A stretch of 64,000 nucleotides of DNA, taken from Papiliotrema nemorosa. Its lineage: Eukaryota; Basidiomycota; Tremellomycetes; Tremellales; Rhynchogastremaceae. Where the stretch lies: the NCBI GenBank assembly GCA_032158125.1, contig JASKOT010000019.1:248001-312000 (forward strand), written 5' to 3'. Shown in pieces: positions 31,584-41,988 of this stretch. Under the pieces are notes generated by a model. The model saw only the letters and a list, made by a program, of their open reading frames with translations. It was not told where the DNA came from and did not search any database. The stretch's first letter is position 1, and every line of letters begins with the position of its first letter. The position numbers and the translations under genes are program-made.

Positions 31584-33046
31584 TTATTCGTAGATTCTAC
31601 CATTAGCCAGATCAATATGCCGCCTTACCGTCGGCTCTTCGCCTAGACTCCTTCCATCCCAGAATCCACTGGCTACCCCATTATCCATCCCATCATCCCA
31701 TCCCATCGAGCTCTTCCGTAGTGCAGGCACGATCCTCGCTGCGAGGTGCAATACCGCCACGCGGTATATGAGCGAAAGCAGCAGATGAGGGGGTAACGTT
31801 CTGGCCACATCGATGACATTGTCTAGGACCCCATTGAGCGCTCGAGTCGCTAGTGCTTGAACGGTCGGGACGGCCGGAGTGATAGTTTTGGGTTTCCAGG
31901 TGGGTGATATGGATGTCCAGCCGGAACCGAACTGTCTTGGTCTGATGATGAGCTTTCCAATAGTGGTGTGAGCGTTTGAGCTCACTCCATGGCTGCTTCT
32001 ACACCTGATAGCCAGGCAGAGTACTGGGATCAGCTCGAAGCATAAGGTACCAGGTAGACTGCTTACCACCACGTAGACAAACACCAAACTCGTCTCCAGC
32101 ACGTTGGTCCGCTTCAAGCTGAATCCAATCATGCTGAGAAAGACAACCGCGGTGATAGAAGCACCCAGCAAGAACGCAGGTAACGGCGAGAAGGACGGGA
32201 AAGCCTTTATGTCAGTTACGCAAAGACCATGTCTCGTGTGATCACACCATGGTCACTCCTGCCAATCCTGCACAGTATACCAAAGCAGCAACGACCAACC
32301 CCGCCAAGCTTCTCCACTCGACTCCTTCTTCCCTCTCCTCTTCGTCTGCCCAGCCTTTTCCGACTCTACCGGCTACTTGAACCGCCAACAACGTACTGAT
32401 CCCCTCCAACAAGGTGAAGAGAGGCGAGACCCAGCGTAAGATTGAGGCATACAAGAATGGCAAGACGTTGACGAGGAGATGTTTGAGCGGGAAAAACGAT
32501 TCGGACGTTGAAGTGGGTGGGTTTAGGTAGAAGTATAAAGTTGATAGGATTAACGAGGAAGAGATGAATGGTGAGAGAAACGACAGGACGGATATGAGGG
32601 GAGCAAAGGGGGTATTTTTGAGGAGTAGACGAAGGGTGGAATAGGCGAAATGGTGCATGGTGAACAAGAGGGATAGGAGTAGGAAGGAGGGAGGTCCTAT
32701 CGATTAGCAGGTGGTCATCATAACATCCACGACTGGGAGAACGCCAACATACCAAGCAGATCCAAGGTCATGGGCAAGGCAAAGAGGACTTGGGTAAACG
32801 TCCCAAAGCCTCCCGCATAGTTTAGGATAGCAGTGATACCCATAGTCCTGGGCATCAGCAAATTCCTGACCTGAACTCATGGCCTGCGCCTTACCTTGGA
32901 GGAGCTACTTCGGCTCTGCTCAGCGGTATACTAACCTCGGTCGAGGATGAAGTGACTGATGTTGATGACTTTGAAGTGGGTGTTGCGTCTTGTGTGGGGT
33001 CTCCGCATTCTCCCTTCTCGACCTTCTGTGGAAATTGACCTGACAT
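31584..33046 (-). CDS. ICE2: ICE2-like ER membrane protein
   Basis: Fungal integral ER membrane protein; in yeast Ice2 affects ER shape and inheritance, lipid balance and retention of cytochrome P450 reductase. Exon 1 (33046 down to a GTAAGG donor) codes a short hydrophilic lead MSGQFPQKVEKGECGDPTQD plus a Ser/Thr-rich stretch ending RAEVAPPR. Then come hydrophobic helices: TMGITAILNYAGGFGTFTQV, LFALPMTLDLLG, PPSFLLLSLLFTMHHFAYST, LISVLSFLSPFISSSLILST, FFPLKHLLVNVLPFLYASIL and AGLVVAALVYCAGLAGVTM. The second half has LGASITAVVFLSMIGFSLKR, TNVLETSLVFVYVV and a soluble tail ending IDLANGRIYE. The helix order and YSTLRLL fit the ICE2 family; I recognise this from pattern, so confidence is moderate. 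Its start lies 18 bp from that of the divergent phosphatase. Confidence 0.7.
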
Positions 33047-33064
33047 TCATCGACAATACACACG

Positions 33065-34941
33065 ATGATCCGGCAGAGAGTTCCCCTTGCAGCGCTCAAA
33101 GGTAACCTTGGCTCGAAAGTACCTCTGCGATTCGCAACTCGAAACTATGCGTCAAAGTCGGCCGGATCATCGGCTAGCACGACAGGTCTCATCTCGATCG
33201 GTTTCTTGCTCGCTGCAGCCGGGGCATACTACTATGAGAGCCGTTCGGCGACATTGTCCGGATACCCCAGTACATTCAACATTCGCATTAGAAACAAAGA
33301 TTACAGCTACACCCGAAAAACCGACGCCGAGCTAGAGACAATCTTGACGGAACATGAAGATGGGCAAATTATCGGACGGAGGGGAAACCCAGTAGTCCGG
33401 TGGGATAGGAACTGGGTGGGGAGTAACGAACCATGTGAAGATCGGTCTGCTGTGGATATCGTCCCTCGATCTCAGGGAGTGACGGATCAGCATACGGCAA
33501 AAGGTCAAGTGGTCAAGCGGGTAGAGGGAGATAGGGATATCGCCTTGTTCTCAATAATGGACGGACATGCTGGAGATGCTACCAGTAGACTCCTCGCTAA
33601 AGCTTTGCATCCGACATTGACGCTCGCCTTGGCGGGATTGCAAGCTGGAAAGGAGGCGCCTAGCGGTTGGAAAGCGTTCAACCCGTTGAATTGGTTTGAA
33701 TCGGTCAAACCTTGGTCTCCGGCCACGGTGACCCAGACGATACAGGAGGCGTAAGTCTCGTCCACTTAGATCGTTGAACGTGGAGCTCATCATTAGCTTT
33801 GTCAGCCTAGACAATAGTATTTGCCAAACTCCAATCAGGTTACTACCCACCGTGACGGGTCCTTCCCCACCTGACGCCACCTCCCCCACTCCAGCTCAAA
33901 CCTTTGTCGCGCTCGCCGAGCCCGCTCAAGCTGGAGGTTGCGCTATCAGCGCAGTGGTAGACGCAGAGAATGACGATTTATATGTCGCTCTAACAGGAGA
34001 TTGTAGAGCTGTTGCCGGATGGCAAGACCGGGAAGGCAAATGGAGGTGCGACGTGTTGAGCGAGGATCAGATGGGAGAGAACCCTCGTGAGGTTGCTAGG
34101 TGAGTCAACGAGATCACTCGATCGATCGTGGAACCTTCACTCATTGACAGGATGCAATCGGAGCACCCATACTCGGAGAGGGATACGGTCATCATGCGTG
34201 GACGTGTTCAGGGAGGGCTTCAGCCGACTCGAGCTTTCGGTGATGCAGTGTACAAGTGGACCTCGGATCAGGCAGCAAAGTGAGCTTCTTTTTACTGCAC
34301 TAGTGAGACTTAGCTCATGCGCAGGATAAATCAAGTCTTTCACTGGGAGAACAAAGAGTCTCGTCAACAACGGCCGACACATTATACCCCGCCATATGTC
34401 ACTGCCGAACCGGTTGTCACCCATAGAAAGCTCACTCCCGAGAATGGGGAACAGCTTAAATTTGTAGTCATGGCCACTGATGGGTGTAGGCCATGCTGTC
34501 CATCACCTTGCTGAGCGCTGACGATTAGTATGGGACCGGATAACATCGGAAGAGGCCACATTGCTGGTCGCTTCGTATCTCAAACACCCAAAACACGAAG
34601 ATGTCCCCAAATCACTTTTGCCGCAACAGGTCCCTCTTCTCCCTCCATCCAGCGAGAGACCTTACCCAGCGGAAGATCTCCCCGGGACGAAAGATAGAGC
34701 CACAGGCAGCTGGTGTTTCGAAGGAGACAGAAATGCCGCGACTCACCTAATCAGAAACTGTTTGGAAGGTGGGGATAGGAAGACCAGAGGGGAGTTGCTT
34801 AGTATGACGGGTAAGATGACCCGGTGGCTGAGGGACGATATTACCGTAACGTGAGTGTGCACAGTTCAACTCAAGTCAGATACTGATTGCAGTGTGGTAT
34901 TCTTTGATGATCCTTCCAAGGGATCTTTGGGCTCTCTATAG
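33065..34941 (+). CDS. PTC5: PP2C-type phosphatase, mitochondrial (PTC5-like)
   Basis: N-terminus MIRQRVPLAALKGNLGSKVP, LRFATRNYASKS is a mitochondrial presequence, followed by one membrane-spanning segment (GLISIGFLLAAAGAYYYESR), the layout of Ptc5/Ptc6-type phosphatases that reactivate pyruvate dehydrogenase. PP2C motifs: NEPCEDRSAVD (metal-binding Asp), IALFSIMDGHAGDATSRLLA (D-G-H-x-G), GGCAISAVVDAENDDLYVAL, TGDCRAVAG, VQGGLQPTRAFGDAVYKW (R-A-F-G-D), LKFVVMATDGLWDRIT (D-G-L-W-D) and RDDITVTVVFFDD (D-D-I-T-V). All metal-ligand motifs are present, so it should be active. There are six or so exons and roughly 550 aa. Start is the ATG of the presequence. Confidence 0.9.
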
Positions 34942-35153
34942 TCTCTCATGTAGCGCTTGACCACTCATTCCATGCATGGCATCTAGCACAGGGGTCTACT
35001 GGTGGGTGGGTAATTTCGGATCCGAAGGGGGTGGACTGTGACGCGAGGGTCTGGGCTCGTCCGACAACCGTTAAGCTAGCTACATAGCATTCATCTTGTC
35101 CCATCTCAGATACCCCTCTGAGAGCCAGCCGCCAACGAGTACAACGAAGCAGG

Positions 35154-38060
35154 ATGGACGACCTGCTCGATCTCAATTGGTCCGACTCGTCCAAGCCATC
35201 GCAACCGACGCTGCGACCCACCTCATCCAGCTCGACTTCCCGCCAACCCACGCCGAACCCCACCTTTGACTTTCTGTCAAAGCAATCTTCAAACTCTTCC
35301 CAACCCTCCCCTCTGTATTCCTCTACGCCTCCCATCAGAGCTGCGACACCAAAGACTGCCCCGCTTCCTGCTCAGAGCCGATTCCCCACAGCTCCGGCAG
35401 TGCGCTCATCAACGCCCAACCCACAGACCAAAGCTGCCCCAGCGCCGCCCTCCGATGCATTCGCCTCGCTCTTCTCGCTCGACGCATCTTCCAAACCAAA
35501 TGGTCAACCATTATCTTTGGCGGAGAAACAACAGCAGATCACTGAGGAGAAAAGGAGAAAGGAGGAACACGAACGACAACAATTCTCAGCGGATGGTGAT
35601 TTTTGGGAGAATCTCGGCTCGAGTTCCACAAAGCCCAAGGTAGCATCCTCGTCCAACAATGGCATACTATCGAGCTATAATGGTCTGGGTGAACTGGACG
35701 ACTTGCTCTCTCCTCAGCCTGTTCGACCTATACGACCTCCCTCGAGACTCAGCCAGAGTATAACGCCTACTCCGACCCCACCAGTGGTCAAAGAGACAGC
35801 ATGGGACGATGATGATACTTTTCTCGCTGGATCCGGATCCAACGGTGTTGGGAACAGCGCAGTCCCGAAAAAGTCGACGACAGGCCGCGCGTTTGACTTC
35901 GACGCACTGAACCGTACCGTCAATGGGCTACAACCCCAGAAACGCAACGGAGCGAGCGGATCATCCGGGATGCGCACCCCAGTGTCCAACTTTGATTTTG
36001 GAGAGGGTAAAGGGGACAACGAGGATGATGACGATGATTTCCTGGGAGAACTCGGCAGACCTGCAAAGCCACTAGCGGCGCGGACCAGGGTGAGTCATTT
36101 TCCGAGCCTCAACTTTCGCTGATTCGAAGTCTCCTTCGCCAAAGAGACAGCCTAGAACAACAAAGAAACCTACTGCTCGCTCAAATTCCCCCCCTCCTCA
36201 TGTAGTTGGCGCTCTGTTCGAAATGGGTTTCGACCCGACAGAGGCTCGTGCTGCTCTTGCTCAAACCTCCACAGGAATAGATGTCGAGGCAGCCGTAGAG
36301 ATTCTGACCGCAAAGAAACAGCGTAATGGTCGTCAGACCTCTCGTTTCGACGATGAAGAGGAGGTAGATGAAGATAGAGTCATGAGAGAACGACAACGTC
36401 GTGAAGAGGAGGAAGCTGAGCGAAGGCGGAGGAGAAGAGCTGGACCTTCACGCGATTCGGTTAAAGCTCGCTCGAGGGATGAGATCGATCGTCAGAGTAC
36501 CCCTAATGGCGAATATGGAGAACAAGCCGAGAAAATCCTGGCGCAGGCGAGTGAAATTGGACAATCATTCATGAAGTCAGCTACGACATTTTGGTCTTCC
36601 GGTAAAGAAAAAGCCATGAAGATGTTGGAAGAGCAAAGAAGGGCGATGGAGCTCGAGGGAGCGAGATCCAAGCGTCGAGACCCTGGAGACGGAAGACCTC
36701 GATGGATGACAGACGCAGAGGACCAGCAGAGAAATGACCCAAGGCGAGGGGACATTGGAGGCGGCTTCAAGGACAGCGATGATGAGGGATCCGAGGAGCC
36801 TGTGCGGCGTCGACCGAATGGCACTTCCAGAAGGCCTCCCGAGGATCGTCAACCTACACCCAAGGAAGCCGCGCGTATAGAGGCAGACTTGCTTGGTGGC
36901 GGAGATGCGCCTAGGTCTTATCAACCGCCTTCCCGTCATCCTACAAGGTCTCGAGCTCCCGGGCAAGCTTCGACACGTCCAGTCGCACGACCTAGGACGC
37001 CTCCTCCTCTCATACAACGATTCATCGTAGCCGCCTCCGCGTCACAGACCCAAAACTCATCCTCGTACAAAGCCAAAGGAAACGAGCACTTCAAATTGGG
37101 TCGATTCTCCGAAGCCGAATCTGCTTACTCTAGCGCAATCACCCAACTACCCGAAGGCAACCTGTTCTTGGTACCCATTTACAACAATCGAGCAGCGACC
37201 AGAATCAAGTTGGGAGAATCGGCGTCAGCTGCGGAAGACTGCTCTACTGTCATTGAGCTCATCGGACCTTCCTACCACCCATCGAAAGAGGCGCCATTAC
37301 CGGTCGAGTACGCTGAAATGAAACTGGGCGATGCATTGGTCAAGGCGTACACGAAGCGAGCCCAGGCGTACGAAATGGGCGAAAAGTGGTCAAAAGCGGT
37401 CGAAGATTGGGAGCGTGTGCTGGGTTTCGACATCGCTCTCATGGGCCCCGCCGCTCAGTCTACCAAGACTCTCGCTTCAGAAGGCGCTCGTCGGGCTCGG
37501 AAGATGCTTGAACCCCCGAGTGAGCCAATTGCGGCCGCACCCAAGCCAAAATCCAAGGCCGCGCCCGTGGTCCGACCCAGCAAACCTCTTGACATGGCGA
37601 ATTCCAAGGCCGTGGGTGAGATGCGAAAAGCCAGTCAAGCGGCAGAAGCCGAGGACGCCCAGAGAATCGCATGGAAAGATGTAGTCGATGCCAAAGTTAT
37701 AGCCTGGAAAGGCGGCAAAGAGACCAATCTCCGAGCACTCATCGCCAGTCTAGATACGGTGCTCTGGGATGAGATCATGGCTGGTGGACTGAAAGTGGGA
37801 ATGCACGAGTTGATCACGGAGAAACAAGTCAAGATCAAGTATATGAAGGTCATTGCGAGGTTGCATCCGGACAAGGTGAGTCATACGAACAAACCTCTTG
37901 ATGTGTGCTCATGTATCTAGTTGGATGTCAAGAAGACCACCGTCGAACAGAGGATGTTGGCCAATGCCGCTTTCAGCACATTAAACGATGCGTGAGCTGC
38001 TGCTTTCGTGTAGTGTGGTGCCAGCTGACAAACAGATGGCAAGCCTTCAACAATGCATAA
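35154..38060 (+). CDS. SWA2: Auxilin-like J-protein (UBA-TPR-J), Swa2-type
   Basis: Clathrin-uncoating co-chaperone of Hsp70. The long N-terminal region is disordered (MDDLLDLNWSDSSKPSQPTL...) with clathrin/adaptor-type acidic and W-rich spots (KETAWDDDDTFLAG, GDNEDDDDDFLGEL). A UBA domain follows (VVGALFEMGFDPTEARAALA, TGIDVEAAVEILT). Then an Arg/Glu-rich charged stretch, and a TPR region (SSYKAKGNEHFKLGRFSEAE, SAYSSAITQLPEGN, IYNNRAATRIKLGESASAAE). The C-terminal J domain has KYMKVIARLHPDK with the H-P-D motif split by an intron right after the Lys, then LDVKKTTVEQRMLANAAFST and LNDAWQAFNNA. Domain order UBA-TPR-J is that of yeast Swa2. Two large exons plus small 3' exons; the last intron is 37996-38036. 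Confidence 0.92.
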
Positions 38061-38239
38061 GATGTAACGAACGGTTGACGGGGCGCCTTCGACGAGACTA
38101 CATGCATCGTGTCGATCGGCCAAACCATGGCTGCCGCCCTTCCTTTCTGCCGTCATCATCCTTTGACCCGGCGCTCGCGCTCACTCCAGCTGTCCATCTG
38201 ACTCTTTACGCAAAGTTTTAATGAGTAGCGGCGCCGACA

Positions 38240-39755
38240 ATGCAAGCACCACCTGGCGTTGTCCTCCCTGTCGCGCCAGCAGTTGCGACAAGCTCATGGC
38301 CAGATATTCTACCTGGACCATTCATCCTCTTACTGCTTCTACCGGCATTACCCCTGCTGCTCTTCTCCATTGGCGCTCGACCACCTGACACTCACTCTTT
38401 ACCATTCTCGACGGATGATCTATGGCAGACTACAGCATTCATCACTGTTGCAGGGGTGGTTGTACTCTGTGTCGGCCTATATCCTAGTTTGCTGGGAGAT
38501 GTGGGGACTTGGGTCAGGGGTGGAGGTGTAGATGGATGGAGCAATCCATTAAGATATTTTACGGGTGATTCACCTCCTACTCGCCTACAATCACCGGGAC
38601 AATCGCCAGGAGGAGTGATGTATGGACAACATCAGTATCAACAGCAAGGTCATCAGCAGCAATATCAGCAATACCCTCAAGCTCAATACCATCCCAATAA
38701 CGCAAGACATTACGTACAACAGCCCGAGATGCGGGTACGATATGAGACTGTCCCGAGAACCCCTGATAGAGTTGAGTACAAACATCGACAAGACCGAGAG
38801 GGCAACGTATTCCATCGGCCTGCTGCTCGGCGAGTGATACCGGGTCAAGGAGGAGGCAAGAGGATGATCATTGAAGCTGTGCAGTCTCAAGATCCGGCTC
38901 TGGGTGAGCTCACTCCTTACTTTGTGACGTGCACACGATACTGACGAGGCAGATCCGCTGAGTCACACTTCAATCGGAAGTAGACACCTTGCCGCACTCC
39001 GTTCAAGTCCTTTTGGACCTTGGTACTCGGCCCAAAAACCCTCTCTCGCCTTCGGCCTCTTCATCGGTATTCTCGTCGTATCCACACTGATCATCATCGT
39101 GGGCAAGATCCTGGGCTCGGCTTACGATACCGAGACGTCTCAACGCAAGACTTCATCTTCTAGCAAAGGCGAGAATGTGGAAGCATGGTATATCCGTGAA
39201 TTGTCGAAACGTAAACAAGAAACGAAAGAAGAGACCATCAAGCGAAATAAAGCGCAAGAAGATGCATTTGTGGGGAAGTTGAGGAATATGGACGAGGAGT
39301 ATAGGAAAAAAGAAGTGGAGAAGAGGAAGAAAGAGTTGGGTATGTTGAAGAAAGAGTTGGAGAAGAGGAAATTGCCGCTTGTGGGACTCGATTGGGACTT
39401 CGACAAAGGTAAAAGTAGAGGAGCGAGTAAGAAGGGTGAGAAGGATAAAAAGAGTAGAGGGCATAAGAAGGAGAACAAAGAGGTGGAAGGCAGGGGGTCT
39501 GGAGGAAAAGAGCCGGGGAGGTTGAAGAAAATGTTGTTGGGGCCGTTGGCGAGTGGACCACCGAAAGATACCTCACTAGCCAGTAAGAAGACCTCCAAGT
39601 CTGAGTCAAGTACTACCATGGCTGCTCTGCCGAAAGAGGGAGGACCGGGATGGAAACCTGCGGATGATGCTGTTGCTCATGCGGCCATCATGGGTGGAGC
39701 AGTGAGGGCGGAGAACCTGGCGAATGATCTAGTGCAGCAGAAGAGAGGCGGGTGA
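38240..39755 (+). CDS. Hypothetical membrane protein with coiled-coil tail
   Basis: Two exons joined across 38904-38951 (ALG to DPLSHTS, phase correct), about 487 aa. Two N-terminal helices (ILPGPFILLLLLPALPLLLF; TTAFITVAGVVVLCVGLYPS) are followed by a Gln/Tyr/Pro-rich linker (GQHQYQQQGHQQQYQQYPQA) and a third helix (SLAFGLFIGILVVSTLIIIV, GKILG). The remaining 200 residues are highly charged, predicted coiled coil (KRKQETKEETIKRNKAQEDA, KKEVEKRKKELGMLKKELEK) then a Lys-rich disordered stretch and a final helical SAGG-type end (AAIMGGAVRAENLANDLVQQ). I do not recognise it. An organelle-tether role is possible but only a guess. Confidence 0.7.
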
Positions 39756-40390
39756 TATGGCAGAAAACGAGGCACTAGATAGCCTCAACCCGCTCTTCAT
39801 GTTCCGTCCTGCATGGGTATTAAAGTACAAAGGCGACATCATGGTGTTCATATCCGATCAATCTCACCCAGACCACCCAGATTCATATATCGGATTTTCT
39901 TCTAGCCCGGGATGGTCCAAGCAGGAATGGCACCACGTTGCGAAAGATCCCCGCATACAACATCCCAGTGGTCGTCCGGGGTTTGTCGGGTTACAGCCCT
40001 GCGTCAGCCCTTTTTGACGAGACCAAGGTAGTCATCGCGCGGTATTCCAGGTCATGCGGGCGAGCCAAAGCTCTACTAGCTGTATCTCCTCCTACAACAG
40101 AGTCCCGCGAAGATCGTAGCTACATGTACTGTATGTTTTCCAGAAGCTTCTGCTTTGGAATGTCTCATTCATGGCGATATATTGACGTTTCATGATCCCT
40201 TCAGTGAGAGTGCCAAACAACTGTAAAACATCTCTTTACCTTTGATCTGGTGATCCTCAACTCGTTGGTGCTGCTTCTCACCCTACCAAGTGCACATACA
40301 AAAGGGACTGAGACAAATGCACCTCCCATATCCTGAATTACTGGCTTGGATTGTCGCCGACCGCGCTCGTTCACAGTAACCTCTGTCGCA
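39756..40390. other. Intergenic region
   Basis: About 635 bp between two plus-strand genes, presumably 3' flank of the first and promoter of the next. An 86-codon frame at 39757 starts one base after the previous stop and has no family look, so it is not called. Confidence 0.45.
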
Positions 40391-41185
40391 ATGACTGACA
40401 TTTCCATCGATATCGAGGAATCAGGAGATCGAACTTGGGTCCAGGACAATGCGTCATCCGGGACGGTCACCATTGGGTTTCACACAGCTCCTTATCTCGC
40501 GCTGAGTAGCGGGAATGCACAGCGATTGAAACTCGACGATGAGGCTGCTGCGGATCTCGGAAGGTCACTCCTCTATGCTTATCTGGACCTCTTACAGAGC
40601 AAAGAATCACCGAGACTTCAAAGCGCTTTCGCCGACTGGTGGCGATCTCGAGCAGACTGCGACGTGGCGACTGGAACGGTCCAGTTACGGCCTGAATACA
40701 AGTCGGCAGATGGTATAACGAGATTTTCCATGTCTGGGCGAGGCTTAACAGAGAATCGCAGGATAAAGTTCGATACCGGGGACGGAGGTCATTCTTTCGT
40801 TGCTGTTCAATCGACATCAAAATCGCTGAAACTGAGGCGAAAAGATTACCGATCTGGTTGCAAACTCTCGACCTTTTTTAATCCCTCTGAAGATCGGTAC
40901 CAGTGCGTTGTTGAGCCATGTATATCACTGGGCACTGGCGATGGCTTCACGACAAGATATCCGAGGGGCGAGCTCCGGGAGGAGATCCTCAGAGTGTGCT
41001 CACAGACAATCGAGAGCGTCCTCAGCGACCTGGACGTATACCTCAGAACGGTAGGTGGGAGGTCTAGTCAAGTAAAGGACAGAGTGAACGAGGCCGTCAG
41101 GCAATACCTCGAGTGTAAACACTTTTTCGCGAGTCAACCTATCGGATTTACGGAGACCAGACAGGCCAAGAGGTCCACATTATAA
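40391..41185 (+). CDS. Hypothetical protein, 264 aa
   Basis: Intronless frame from ATG at 40391 (MTDISIDIEESGDRTWVQDN). It is soluble and mixed alpha/beta in look: GTVTIGFHTAPYLALSSGNA, DDEAAADLGRSLLYAYLDLL, ITRFSMSGRGLTENRRIKFD, then a basic patch SLKLRRKDYRSGCKL, and a helical end (LREEILRVCSQTIESVLSDL, SSQVKDRVNEAVRQYLECKH). There are no membrane segments and no recognised family. The upstream in-frame extension to 40346 lacks protein character. It is followed after 29 nt by another plus-strand frame. Confidence 0.6.
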   Translation: MTDISIDIEESGDRTWVQDNASSGTVTIGFHTAPYLALSSGNAQRLKLDDEAAADLGRSLLYAYLDLLQSKESPRLQSAFADWWRSRADCDVATGTVQLRPEYKSADGITRFSMSGRGLTENRRIKFDTGDGGHSFVAVQSTSKSLKLRRKDYRSGCKLSTFFNPSEDRYQCVVEPCISLGTGDGFTTRYPRGELREEILRVCSQTIESVLSDLDVYLRTVGGRSSQVKDRVNEAVRQYLECKHFFASQPIGFTETRQAKRSTL

Positions 41186-41214
41186 CCCCAAAAGCACACC
41201 AGATCGACTCATCC

Positions 41215-41772
41215 ATGCACGAGGACACGGCACTTCGAGACGCACACGCATTCATCCACCATGTCTATGATGGTGATGATGATGATGAGGAGGAGGAGGA
41301 ATCAAACACAAAGCTGATGTTGCTGAAGGCGATCGACCAAGCTCATACGCTTCGACCGATGATCACTGTTTCCCTGGCTGCTTGGTCTGCGACTCTGCTC
41401 GGAGTTGTTCAAGCTCTCAATGAAAAGTTGTTGAGCTCCGGTTTCCGATTCGACAAGGTGGATGATACCTCCACTGTCGATTTTCATACCAGTAGTCGCG
41501 TCAAGCCTGTTGCTACAAGCAATGCGTTGAAAAGCGGTGCAGATGGAGAGGTTCACAGAGGCTCATTGTCAGTAGACGAGGCGCACAGCGGCGGCAGCGA
41601 GATTGAGGTGACAGTCACTGGCACGCATCATTTCTCTGGTCAAACAGCTAACCAAGAAGTGCAAGTGACGGTACCCGTCGTGGTCTCACAGGTGGAGTCG
41701 GCCAATCGGGCCAGGTCCGCTACGCGAGAGGATCCAACGGTCATTACCATGAACTTGCGTGACCGAAATTAG
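41215..41772 (+). CDS. Hypothetical acidic-repeat protein, 185 aa
   Basis: Intronless frame starting 29 nt after the stop of the previous gene, in a different frame. The N-terminal part has a D/E tract (YDGDDDDEEEEESNTK) coded by GATGATGATGAGGAGGAG repeats, then a helical segment (MLLKAIDQAHTLRPMITVSL, AAWSATLLGVVQALNEKLLS). The C-terminal half is Ser/Thr/Val-rich and beta-like (GGSEIEVTVTGTHHFSGQTA, QEVQVTVPVVVSQVES). No family recognised. It could be a separate gene, or a last exon of the preceding gene if an unseen splice bypasses its stop. Confidence 0.5.
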   Translation: MHEDTALRDAHAFIHHVYDGDDDDEEEEESNTKLMLLKAIDQAHTLRPMITVSLAAWSATLLGVVQALNEKLLSSGFRFDKVDDTSTVDFHTSSRVKPVATSNALKSGADGEVHRGSLSVDEAHSGGSEIEVTVTGTHHFSGQTANQEVQVTVPVVVSQVESANRARSATREDPTVITMNLRDRN

Positions 41773-41988
41773 GGAGTTGATGTTTATACGATTTTGAGTC
41801 GGATACGTACTTCCATTTGAGCGTGATGAAGAGCACTTTAGTATGACAGTTCACTGCTATTCCACCCGTACAATAGCAGTACATTTAACGCGAGAGTGTC
41901 CTCTATACAAAACCAGCAACACGCTTGACTCGGCCTAAAAAGCACTTTAACCTCTCAACGCCCTGTGCAGCCCACATCTGTTGCGAAG

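Noticed and set aside
10159..33046. PCT1, SAM synthetase, ICE2 and DPM3 as an ER-lipid gene cluster
   Set aside because: They are interspersed with unrelated genes on both strands with no shared promoter motif; chance proximity is the simpler reading.
39757..40017. 86-codon frame starting one base after the membrane-protein stop
   Set aside because: Position suggests 3' UTR; no promoter space and no protein family features.
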